A stretch of 5,596 bases of DNA from an uncultured bacterium (GTDB taxonomy: Bacteria; Hydrogenedentota; Hydrogenedentia; Hydrogenedentales; JAEUWI01): contig CALAXS010000124.1 in the NCBI GenBank assembly GCA_937895305.1, positions 1-5,596 on the forward strand. Reading direction: 5' to 3'. The notes under the pieces were generated by a model. It searched no databases. It had not been told where the DNA came from and saw only the letters and a list, made by a program, of their open reading frames with translations. Both the position numbers and the translations under genes were made by a program. Positions 1 to 5,596 of this stretch are shown piece after piece. Numbering within the stretch: position 1 is the stretch's first letter; the number at the start of each line of letters is the position of its first letter.

Positions 1-318
1 CGACGTGTGATTAGTGATAATGAACTGGAAGTTGTGGTGCCACGTCATACGGCGGGTGTGGTGGATGTGGCCGTGACCACGTCCAATGGAACTGGTATAG
101 CGTACAACATCTATACATATCTGTCGCCAGCATTGGCTGATCTGCCGGAAGACATCAATAATGATGGCAAGGTAGATGCTGTTGATGTGGAGCTTGTGGT
201 GAAGGCCGTGCTGGGGGATAAGCAGGTAAAGGGCACCTTTGGAACAGACACGAATGATGATGGCAGTACAGACGCGCTGGATGTGCAGTCGGTAGTGAAC
301 CGGGCTTTGTATCGCTAG
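1..318 (+). CDS. C-terminal end of a secreted TIG/dockerin-domain protein (5' partial)
   Basis: The frame is open from the first base of the window and ends at TAG 316-318, so only the last 105 residues are present and the true start lies upstream. Residues about 8-43 look like the end of an IPT/TIG immunoglobulin-like fold (alternating strands, VVDVAVTTSNG, then YTYLSP). Residues 49-105 form a dockerin-like module with two calcium-binding loops: D51-x-N53-x-D55-G56 ending at D62, and D83-x-N85-x-D87-G88 ending at D94. Each is followed by a short helix (DVELVVKAVLG and DVQSVVNRALY). Dockerins are known to bind cohesin modules or act as calcium-stabilised C-terminal modules of large exported proteins. 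Which applies here, and what the missing N-terminal part does (hydrolase, adhesin or other), cannot be told. No cohesin is visible in the window. Confidence 0.85.
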   Translation, partial: RRVISDNELEVVVPRHTAGVVDVAVTTSNGTGIAYNIYTYLSPALADLPEDINNDGKVDAVDVELVVKAVLGDKQVKGTFGTDTNDDGSTDALDVQSVVNRALYR

Positions 319-340
319 TTCGTTTAAAAAGTATATAGAC

Positions 341-374
341 ACGCCGTCGGGACTTCCGGCGGCGTTATTTTTTT
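341..374 (+). terminator. Rho-independent terminator after the dockerin gene
   Basis: A 10-bp stem with one G-U pair is formed by ACGCCGTCGG (341-350) and CCGGCGGCGT (356-365), closed by the five-base loop GACTT. It is followed by TATTTTTTT (366-374), an almost pure U tract in RNA. It lies 22 bases after the TAG stop. It separates the dockerin gene from the downstream run of genes, which therefore probably has its own promoter. Confidence 0.93.
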
Positions 375-465
375 AGGTCACGGAATTCGGGTGGGTGGTG
401 GAATCGGGCGGGCTAAAGCAGTTACTCTTTACGGACCGGATCGTAGTTTGTATGTCTTTCATTGA

Positions 466-469
466 AAGG
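466..469 (+). promoter_or_regulatory. Ribosome binding site (AAGG) supporting a TTG start
   Basis: AAGG lies 8 bases before TTG 478. An in-frame TGA at 463-465 rules out any longer protein. The next ATG in frame (490) would be too far from this site. The core is weaker than the sites of the next two genes. Confidence 0.5.
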
Positions 470-477
470 GAAACCTG

Positions 478-1632
478 TTGCTGGAATTGATGGTACTCGT
501 GTGTGCACTGACGACACCCCAGGGTGAAATTGCTTTTACTGCCGGAACGGAGCAGGAGAATCAGCGGATCCACATTGTGGATGTGGCTACGGGTGAGGCA
601 CGTGCGGTGGGGCAGGGCAATCGCGATGGTGCGCCTGTATGGTCACCCGATGGGCAATGGCTGGCCTATCCCAGTGCGCAGGACGGCGGTATGGGTATCC
701 GCATGATGAAGGGGGATGGCACAGGCGATAGGGCGTTGGTGAACCAGCATAGCTGGAATCATAGCCCCCGTTGGTCACCGGACAGTCGGTACTTGTGTTA
801 TAGCAGTGATGACCGCATGGGGCTGGAGCGACGACTTGTGGTTTATGATCGGGAGGCGGACCAGGAGGAAATCTGGGGCGGGGAACTGAATCGGATGGTG
901 GTGAGTGCGCCATTGGTGGGTTTGCTGCAACCTGTTTGGCTTGCGGAGCCGAAGTTGGTGGCCATGCTGGATCCGGAAATGGAGATTAGCCTGGCGGGGG
1001 TGGATATGGATTTGCTGAGGGAAGAGGGTGGACTCTCGGACCTGTCGGTGATCCTGGGTACCATGCCCGATGCGTTATTGGCCATCGGTCTCTTCGGAGT
1101 GCCGGGAAAGTACAGCACGGAGCCCGTGTTGGTCACTAAGACGCAGGTGGTACCCATCTTGCCGTTGATGCCCGATGCGCCGGAGAGTGGGCGTTATGTG
1201 GAGTGGGGTCTGGAGATGAATCGCAAGGGCGACAAGGTCGTTTTTGAGAGTAACGATGGCGGTGATCGAGAGATCTATCTCTTGGGGAGTCGGGGCCTGT
1301 CGAATATCAGTAATCATCGTGCGGCGGATTGGAATCCGGTGTGGGGTCAGGGCAGTCAGGAAATCCTGTTTGAGTCTTTTCGCCATGGACGGCGGGGCAT
1401 CTATAAGGTGATTGCGGATACAGGACGGGTAACGCCGTTGGTGATCTCGAATGACTATGACACGTGGGCGCCGGCATGGCGTGGGGATGATCAATGGGTG
1501 GCCTATGTATCGAATGAGTCGGGTCGTGCGGGGGTGTATATTTGTACAGCGCGGGGGGAGGATGTTCAGGTGGTCGTAGCGGGTGACGGGATGCACTATG
1601 CCCCGGCATGGCGACCGGAGGTGGCGAAATGA
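478..1632 (+). CDS. TolB-like PD40 beta-propeller protein
   Basis: The 384-residue product carries repeated propeller-blade motifs of the TolB/PD40 (WD40-like) type. Clear copies are VWSPDGQWLAY (54-64), RWSPDSRYLCYSSDD (98-112), KVVFESNDGGDREIYLL (253-269), WNPVWGQGSQEILFES (285-300) with RRGIYKV after it, and WAPAWRGDDQWVAYVSNES (330-348), followed by a closing YAPAWRP (374-380). The phrase 'segment of sugar- or protein-binding propeller' would overstate what is visible: the ligand is unknown. Residues about 140-235 lack blade motifs and are rich in hydrophobic residues. The start is TTG 478, chosen because a TGA lies just upstream and AAGG is well spaced. The N-terminus has a short hydrophobic stretch (LMVLVCAL) without a basic residue, so it is a poor signal peptide, although the family is usually periplasmic. 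The stop codon overlaps the next start. This is not a canonical tolB, since no TolB N-terminal domain or tol/pal neighbours are seen. Confidence 0.85.
   Translation: MLELMVLVCALTTPQGEIAFTAGTEQENQRIHIVDVATGEARAVGQGNRDGAPVWSPDGQWLAYPSAQDGGMGIRMMKGDGTGDRALVNQHSWNHSPRWSPDSRYLCYSSDDRMGLERRLVVYDREADQEEIWGGELNRMVVSAPLVGLLQPVWLAEPKLVAMLDPEMEISLAGVDMDLLREEGGLSDLSVILGTMPDALLAIGLFGVPGKYSTEPVLVTKTQVVPILPLMPDAPESGRYVEWGLEMNRKGDKVVFESNDGGDREIYLLGSRGLSNISNHRAADWNPVWGQGSQEILFESFRHGRRGIYKVIADTGRVTPLVISNDYDTWAPAWRGDDQWVAYVSNESGRAGVYICTARGEDVQVVVAGDGMHYAPAWRPEVAK
1617..1621 (+). promoter_or_regulatory. Strong ribosome binding site (GGAGG) for the phosphoesterase gene
   Basis: GGAGG sits inside the last codons of the propeller gene, 7 bases before ATG 1629. 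It decides the start of the phosphoesterase at 1629 rather than at the upstream in-frame ATG 1608. Its position within the preceding gene fits translational coupling through the ATGA overlap. Confidence 0.85.
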
Positions 1633-2681
1633 TACGGGCGCTAACGATACTCGTATTGTGCGTGATGTCTGCTGTTGTGGAGGCAAGGGAAGCGGATGGC
1701 ACGCTGGGCTTGCTCATCACCCCAAATAATGGGGTACCCGTGATTACGGCGGGTGAGGATTTTTCGGTGTTGACTCGGGCAGAGTCGGCGCTTGCATTGG
1801 TGGGTGAAGCAGGGCAACGATATGCATTAAAGGTAGAGTGGTCGTTTATGGTGGGTGAAAAGGTACAGGGGCGGGTTAGCCTGCCTGCGAATTGTCCGGG
1901 AGGTGTCTATGCGCTAGAGGCCACAGCGGGAACGGTGACGGATCGCAATGCGCGATCGGTGTGGGTAGTAGCGTCGTATCCGCCACAATATCGTATTGCT
2001 CATGTGAGTGATACGCACATCGGTAAGGAGCGGGAAGGGCATCTGCCTTCGGTGGTGGTGAATGAACAGATTCGCGATGCGGTGAATGCCAGTGCAGCGA
2101 GCTTTGTCTTGATTACCGGGGACTTGACGGAGCAGGGCGAGGGGCAACAGTTTCAGGAATTTATCACGGTGCTGGATGGCTACACCAAGCCGACCTTTGT
2201 GACACCGGGCAATCATGATCGCAAGGATTTGAACTACGAGGCTTACTTTGGTCCCTTGCAGTATCGCTTTGATTTTGGTGAAGATGCGTATCTGGCTTTT
2301 GATACGAAGGATATGATGACGGCGGATTCGCTGGGGGCGCAGGACGGTTTTTTACAGCTGGAGCGACGAGCCATGAAGGCGGCGCGGTGGTCCATCGGGT
2401 TTAGTCATCGTTATGAACCTGTGATGGGGATGCGTAGCCAGATGGCCTTGTTTATTGACAACCCGTTGCACTACTTGCTCTTTGGGCATTGGCATCAGGA
2501 GAATACAGCGGAGCAGAAAACAGTACCCTGGGGTACTACAATAATTTCGGTGGTGCCTGCGGCGGTGAACGGTGCGTGGCGCCCTATTGATGTGGGCGTA
2601 CAAGGGCTGTTGTTTCATCCGGTGGAGTCCGTGGTGCCTGTGGCAAACGTGCTGCCTGCGGAGGTGGAGGCGGCGGAGTGA
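1629..2681 (+). CDS. Exported calcineurin-like metallophosphoesterase
   Basis: The 350-residue product begins with a good signal peptide: MIR, then a hydrophobic core, with probable cleavage after VEA at residue 19. Residues about 22-118 look like an all-beta, immunoglobulin-like domain. The catalytic domain then shows every metallophosphoesterase motif in order: D128-T-H130, G164-D165 in ITGDLTE, G195-N196-H197-D198, H260 in GFSHRYEP, and G286-H287-W-H289. By family knowledge D128, H130, D165, N196, H260, H287 and H289 hold the two metal ions, and H197 assists catalysis. The order resembles the CpdA/Icc and related phosphodiesterase group, but export argues against hydrolysis of cytoplasmic cAMP. 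The substrate (phosphoester, phospholipid head group or nucleotide) is unknown. The gene overlaps the propeller gene by 4 bases. A longer start at 1608 would add seven residues ahead of the signal peptide and lacks a ribosome binding site. Confidence 0.93.
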   Translation: MIRALTILVLCVMSAVVEAREADGTLGLLITPNNGVPVITAGEDFSVLTRAESALALVGEAGQRYALKVEWSFMVGEKVQGRVSLPANCPGGVYALEATAGTVTDRNARSVWVVASYPPQYRIAHVSDTHIGKEREGHLPSVVVNEQIRDAVNASAASFVLITGDLTEQGEGQQFQEFITVLDGYTKPTFVTPGNHDRKDLNYEAYFGPLQYRFDFGEDAYLAFDTKDMMTADSLGAQDGFLQLERRAMKAARWSIGFSHRYEPVMGMRSQMALFIDNPLHYLLFGHWHQENTAEQKTVPWGTTIISVVPAAVNGAWRPIDVGVQGLLFHPVESVVPVANVLPAEVEAAE

Positions 2682-2736
2682 CATGGAAGGGTGACCGTGG
2701 GGAATATATAGAGGTGATTTTTTGGGACGGCGTGAC

Positions 2737-2741
2737 AGGAG
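2737..2741 (+). promoter_or_regulatory. Ribosome binding site (AGGAG) fixing a TTG start for dsbD
   Basis: AGGAG is followed by a six-base spacer and TTG 2748. The product then begins with a lysine-arginine N-region and a hydrophobic signal core, which supports this non-ATG start. The rest of the 66-base gap after the phosphoesterase gene (2682-2747) shows no clear terminator or promoter. Confidence 0.8.
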
Positions 2742-2747
2742 TATATT

Positions 2748-4541
2748 TTGATTAAGCGTGTATTCATTGGATTGGTATTGGGTGTAGTCCTTATCTCTGG
2801 TGCTGTGGCACAGGCACAATTTGGTACTACAGGCGGACCAAAGCTGAGCTATGAAGTTGTGCCCGGAGCGATGTCTGCGCCACAGGGTGAGACGACCCGT
2901 GTGGCGGTGACCTTTCATCTGGATGCGGGATGGCATGTACAGAGCAACATGCCCCTGGATGAGTTTAATGTCGCGACGGAATTAAGTGTGGAGACGGCGG
3001 AGGGGTTGGTCGTTGGACGTACGGGTTATCCTGAACATGAATTGATTGATTTTGCCGGGTCGCCATTGGCAGTGTTCGGCGAAGAATTCACCATCGCCAT
3101 TGAAATCACGCCGGGTGCAGGTATTGCGCCGGGTGAGCAGGTCTTGTCGGCTACACTGCGGTATCAGGCCTGTGATGACAAGATGTGTATGCCGCCGAAG
3201 AACCTGTCGGTGTCCATACCGATTACGGTATCGGCTGCGGGAACTCCGGTGGAAGCACAGAACGATGCTGTGTTTGCATCGCTGGTCTGGACCACAGGCG
3301 CGGATGAAGCGACGACGGAGCAGCCCACAGAACCTGCTGAAACAGCACCTGTAGAAGAATCGTCTCTGGACTGGAAAACGTTGGCCCAGGACTTTCGTAT
3401 GGTCTCAACTTCCGTAGGGATGAGCGATGCAACAGATTTTATTGCCTTTGTAGAAAACAAAGCACCGGATGCGGATGCAGCACCCCCTTCGGGTTGGGCT
3501 ACGTTGAAAAATGTGCTATCGGGCAAGGGCGGACTGGAAGACTTGAGCTGGGGCGTCATCGTACTCTCCATTTTGATAGGTGGGTTTTTGCTGAACCTGA
3601 CGCCGTGCGTATTGCCCATGATTCCTATTAACATCGGGATTATTGGTGCGGGTGCACAGGCGGGATCGCGTGGGCGCGGATTTGCCCTGGGCGGTGCCTT
3701 TGGTTTGGGTATTGCACTGGTCTATGGGGTGTTGGGGCTGGTGGTTATCCTGGGTGTATCGAGCACTTTTGGCGCAATCAATTCGACCATTGGCTTTAAT
3801 CTGGGTATCGCGGTGTTGTTTGTAGTACTGGCCCTGGCTATGTTTGATGTCATCGCCATTGATTTCTCAAAGTACCAGGCGAAGATTGGGGTGCGCGAGA
3901 ATAAGGGGGGCAGCTTTTTCATTGCCTTGTTTATGGGCGGGGTGTCGGCGTTGTTGGCGGGGGCCTGTGTGGCCCCGGTCGTAATTCAGACCATCGTGTA
4001 CTCCCAGGACCAGTATGCGAAGGGACAGACGCTGGCGTTGGCCTTACCCTTCTTGCTGGGTGTGGGCATGGCGCTGCCATGGCCCTTTGCCGGGGGTGGC
4101 CTGTCGTTTTTGCCCAAGCCGGGCCTATGGATGGTGCGGGTGAAGCAGGGCTTCGGTATTTTTATTCTGCTTTTTGCCGCATATTACGGCTATCTGGCCT
4201 ATACCATTTATGAAGCACGGAATGTGGATCCGGATGCCGTGGTGGCGAGTGTTGCGGCTGCGGATGAAGATGGTTGGGTCCATTCGCTGGAGGAAGGTCT
4301 TGCACAGGCCAAGGCGGAGGGGAAACCCGTGCTACTGGATTTCTGGGCGACGTGGTGCAAGAACTGTCTGGTGATGAACAAGACAACGCTGAAGGATGCT
4401 TCGGTGCTGGAAGCGTTGGAAGGCCATGTAAAGATCAAGTATCAGGCAGAGATTCCGGATGTGTCCCCCACTCGCGAGGTGATGGAATATTTTGGGGTAT
4501 TGGGATTGCCCACCTACATTCTGCTGGAGCCCATAGACTAA
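2748..4541 (+). CDS. dsbD: DsbD-type thiol:disulfide interchange protein, short C-terminus
   Basis: DsbD carries electrons from cytoplasmic thioredoxin across the inner membrane to periplasmic disulfide isomerases and other thiol proteins. All three modules are visible in this 597-residue product. A signal peptide (1-21, ending AVA) precedes the periplasmic N-domain (about 30-165), which has the cysteine pair C142/C147 in QACDDKMCMPP. An acidic, Thr/Pro/Glu-rich linker follows (about 185-205). The membrane domain (about 266-489) has six or more hydrophobic segments, with C287 in LTPCVLPM and C407 in GACVAPVV. The thioredoxin-like domain (about 505-597) has W536-C537-K-N-C540 and cis-proline P588 in GLPT. 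Only eight residues follow GLPT, whereas Escherichia coli DsbD has about 34, so the last strand and helix of the thioredoxin fold appear absent. The start is TTG 2748 with a good AGGAG. It follows the phosphoesterase gene by 66 bases on the same strand and may be co-transcribed. Confidence 0.94.
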   Translation: MIKRVFIGLVLGVVLISGAVAQAQFGTTGGPKLSYEVVPGAMSAPQGETTRVAVTFHLDAGWHVQSNMPLDEFNVATELSVETAEGLVVGRTGYPEHELIDFAGSPLAVFGEEFTIAIEITPGAGIAPGEQVLSATLRYQACDDKMCMPPKNLSVSIPITVSAAGTPVEAQNDAVFASLVWTTGADEATTEQPTEPAETAPVEESSLDWKTLAQDFRMVSTSVGMSDATDFIAFVENKAPDADAAPPSGWATLKNVLSGKGGLEDLSWGVIVLSILIGGFLLNLTPCVLPMIPINIGIIGAGAQAGSRGRGFALGGAFGLGIALVYGVLGLVVILGVSSTFGAINSTIGFNLGIAVLFVVLALAMFDVIAIDFSKYQAKIGVRENKGGSFFIALFMGGVSALLAGACVAPVVIQTIVYSQDQYAKGQTLALALPFLLGVGMALPWPFAGGGLSFLPKPGLWMVRVKQGFGIFILLFAAYYGYLAYTIYEARNVDPDAVVASVAAADEDGWVHSLEEGLAQAKAEGKPVLLDFWATWCKNCLVMNKTTLKDASVLEALEGHVKIKYQAEIPDVSPTREVMEYFGVLGLPTYILLEPID

Positions 4542-4581
4542 GCCGTCACATCCCTATGCTATGGCCACTTAGACGCATTGA

Positions 4582-5394
4582 TTATGAGAGTCCATTTTCA
4601 TCTACGTAGATATGATGGTCCATTTCGAGTGCAGGTTGGTCAACACGGGTGTGCCCTACGGGTAAGGCGGGAACACCGACAACGGTGGTATGGGGTGCTA
4701 CATTTTCGAGCACTACGGCATTGGCACCGATTTTGGCCCCCTTCCCCACTTCCACATTACCGAGAATTTTAGCCCCTGCTGCGATGAGTACGCCTTCGCG
4801 TATTTTCGGGTGGCGGTCGCCTGTGGCTTTGCCGGTCCCGCCGAGGGTGACTTCGTGGAGCATGGAGACGTTATCTTCTACGACAGCGGTTTCGCCGATG
4901 ACGATGCTGGTGGCGTGATCCATAAGAATGCCTTTACCGATTCTTGCTGCGGGGTGAATATCCACGCCAAAAACGTCGGAGATGCGACTTTGCATGTAAA
5001 GTGCCAGTTCATTCCTGCCCTGATTCCAGTAAAAGTGTGCTACACGGTAGGCTTGCAGGGCCTGGTAGCCTTTGAAGAAAAGGAGGGGCACGGAGTATTT
5101 GCTGCAGGCGGCATCACGGTCAATGACCGCCTGGACGTCTGCACGGATAGCATCGCGGATATTGGCATCGCCACTGAGGGCTTCATCGATAAGATCGCGC
5201 AGGGACATTGCGGGCAGGGCGATGCTTTCGAGTTTACTGGCGAGGAGAAAGCTGAGGGCATCTTCAAAACTTTTATGGTAAAGAATGATGCTGTGCAGAA
5301 AACTGGCGAGCATGGGCTCGTTTTGCGCGTCTTCTTTTGCTTCCGTGCGTATGTTTTCCCAGATGGGGTCTTTGGCATTTTTAATCTTTTTCAT
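4582..5394 (-). CDS. cysE: Serine O-acetyltransferase CysE
   Basis: This cytoplasmic enzyme transfers an acetyl group from acetyl-CoA to L-serine, giving O-acetylserine for cysteine synthesis. The 270-residue product matches E. coli CysE (273 residues) along its length. The N-terminal helical domain (about 10-140) includes EPMLASF (26-32), KYSVPLLFFKGYQALQAYR (99-117) and WNQGR (123-127). The left-handed beta-helix of hexapeptide repeats (about 141-240) includes VDIHPAARIG, MDHATSIVIGETA, VTLGGTGK, GDRHPKI and HTTVVGVPA. D145, H160 and H195 correspond to catalytic-site D143, H158 and H193 of E. coli CysE, and M258 to M256 of the feedback-inhibition tail. The C-terminus ends in NGLS and lacks the terminal isoleucine that docks E. 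coli CysE into CysK. ATG 5394 is the only usable start: an in-frame TGA lies about 30 bases upstream on the coding strand. The gene converges on dsbD with 40 bases between the stops and no clear terminator. Confidence 0.97.
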   Translation of the reverse strand: MKKIKNAKDPIWENIRTEAKEDAQNEPMLASFLHSIILYHKSFEDALSFLLASKLESIALPAMSLRDLIDEALSGDANIRDAIRADVQAVIDRDAACSKYSVPLLFFKGYQALQAYRVAHFYWNQGRNELALYMQSRISDVFGVDIHPAARIGKGILMDHATSIVIGETAVVEDNVSMLHEVTLGGTGKATGDRHPKIREGVLIAAGAKILGNVEVGKGAKIGANAVVLENVAPHTTVVGVPALPVGHTRVDQPALEMDHHIYVDENGLS

Positions 5395-5396
5395 TA

Positions 5397-5458
5397 CTTG
5401 GTCCGATTGATGTTGGTGCTGGAGTCATCATTGTTACTGTCCCGTCATCTGGACCAAG
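5397..5458 (-). promoter_or_regulatory. Inverted repeat covering the cysE ribosome-binding region
   Basis: On the minus strand CTTGGTCC (5458-5451) and GGACCAAG (5404-5397) are perfect 8-bp inverted copies separated by 46 bases. The second copy ends two bases before the cysE ATG and contains the only Shine-Dalgarno-like GGA. The first copy lies in the dispersed repeat, mostly within the loop of a small hairpin (ATCTGG, CTTGGT loop, CCAGAT). Pairing of the copies would cover the translation start. The pairing is seen in the sequence. A regulatory role is inference, and a chance match is possible. Confidence 0.35.
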
Positions 5459-5495
5459 CCAGATTGCCGCGTCGCTTCGCTCCTCGCAATGACAG
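5437..5495 (-). repeat. Dispersed palindromic repeat (CHCEERSDAAI type)
   Basis: Read on the minus strand, the 59-bp unit begins CTGTCATTGCGAGG and ends GACGGGACAG. It closes with terminal CTGTC/GACAG (5491-5495 and 5437-5441). Inside are ATTGC/GCAAT (5486-5490 and 5463-5467) and a tight hairpin ATCTGG/CCAGAT (stems 5459-5464 and 5447-5452, loop 5453-5458). Together they could fold into a three-armed structure, although the two inner stems share two bases. Translated on this strand the unit reads CHCEERSDAAIW, a well-known spurious peptide from short palindromic repeats scattered between genes in many bacterial genomes. Such elements are non-autonomous. No transposase or RAYT gene is present in the window. 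Confidence 0.8.
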
Positions 5496-5596
5496 GTGAG
5501 GTTGAGGCCTTGTGTTATACAAATTGGTACCCGGCCTTTATAGATTAACCTGTTCACACATTCCTCACTTCTATGTTGGACAACGATGATCAATCC
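5496..5596. other. Intergenic sequence with no recognised feature
   Basis: Together with the repeat and the cysE leader this completes a gene-free stretch of about 200 bases (5395-5596). A cysE promoter is expected in or beyond it on the minus strand, but I see no convincing -35/-10 pair. TATAAC (5519-5514) and TATAAA-like bases farther upstream are possible -10 boxes without matching -35 boxes. An ATG at 5573 on the plus strand opens a frame that runs off the window (MLDNDDQS), but it has no ribosome binding site. Confidence 0.4.

Noticed and set aside
427..456. Possible promoter for the propeller operon (TTTACG, then TATGTC)
   Set aside because: The -10 box matches only at TAT and the -35 is weak. 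A promoter is expected here after the terminator, but this pair is not convincing.
1075..1720. Minus-strand open frames opposite the propeller gene
   Set aside because: They are proline/arginine/histidine-rich antisense shadows with no motif, and the plus strand carries recognisable PD40 blades.
2522..2537. Dyad AGTACCC-TG-GGGTACT inside the phosphoesterase gene
   Set aside because: It is too tight to form an RNA hairpin, encodes a normal part of the protein, and has no second copy or regulatory context.
4529..4566. Possible terminator between dsbD and cysE (CCATAG pairing with CTATGG)
   Set aside because: It offers only six base pairs around a 22-base loop with no U tract on either strand.
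4274..4609. Possible frameshifted continuation of dsbD in another frame
   Set aside because: The alternative frame after the GLPT region reads GAHRLSRHIPMLWPLRR and shows nothing like the thioredoxin C-terminal strand and helix.
4600..4611. Perfect 12-bp palindrome ATCTACGTAGAT near the end of cysE
   Set aside because: It lies in coding sequence, has no loop for a hairpin and no U tract, and is likely chance. It is not a convincing bidirectional terminator.
4690..5499. Long plus-strand open frame of 269 codons opposite cysE
   Set aside because: It is antisense to a clearly conserved cysE, has no family resemblance, and ends in the mistranslated repeat (RRFAPRNDR).
5381..5593. Minus-strand open frame of 70 codons containing CHCEERSDAAIW
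   Set aside because: The peptide comes from translating the dispersed palindromic repeat. There is no ribosome binding site, and the frame overlaps the cysE start.
5573..5596. Possible start of a plus-strand gene (ATG, MLDNDDQS) running off the window
   Set aside because: Only eight codons are visible, and no Shine-Dalgarno site precedes the ATG.

Overview
The window looks like an ordinary chromosomal stretch from an environmental, probably Gram-negative bacterium. Four points suggest this: an exported protein ending in a TIG fold plus a dockerin-like calcium-binding module, a run of genes for exported or membrane proteins, a full-length DsbD-type thiol reductant transporter, and good Shine-Dalgarno sites that are used with TTG as well as ATG starts. 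Dockerin modules outside Clostridia, together with secreted TolB-like propellers, are common in Planctomycetota, Lentisphaerota, Hydrogenedentota and similar lineages. That placement is an inference and cannot be proven from this sequence.

Layout. Positions 1-318 hold the 3' end of a large secreted protein (TIG end plus dockerin pair), closed by a strong intrinsic terminator at 341-374. After a gap of about 100 bases comes a three-gene plus-strand run: a TolB/PD40 beta-propeller protein (478-1632), an exported calcineurin-type metallophosphoesterase (1629-2681, overlapping the first gene by 4 bases in an ATGA junction), and a dsbD-like gene (2748-4541, TTG start). The dsbD product has all three cysteine pairs but stops shortly after the cis-proline of its thioredoxin domain. 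Forty bases later it meets the convergent gene cysE (serine O-acetyltransferase, 4582-5394, minus strand), which is intact and close in sequence to the enterobacterial enzyme. Upstream of cysE (5395-5596) there is no gene. A dispersed palindromic repeat of the kind that mistranslates as CHCEERSDAAI lies there, and its loop can pair with the bases just before the cysE start codon.

How the genes fit together. The propeller and the phosphoesterase are probably translationally coupled and act outside the cytoplasm. DsbD would pass electrons from cytoplasmic thioredoxin to periplasmic thiol proteins, and may be in the same transcript. CysE makes O-acetylserine for cysteine synthesis; it is on the other strand and need not be functionally connected. 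I see no defence system, mobile-element gene, CRISPR array or RNA gene. The points most worth a second look are the short DsbD C-terminus, the repeat-derived cysE leader, and the unassigned propeller/phosphoesterase pair.
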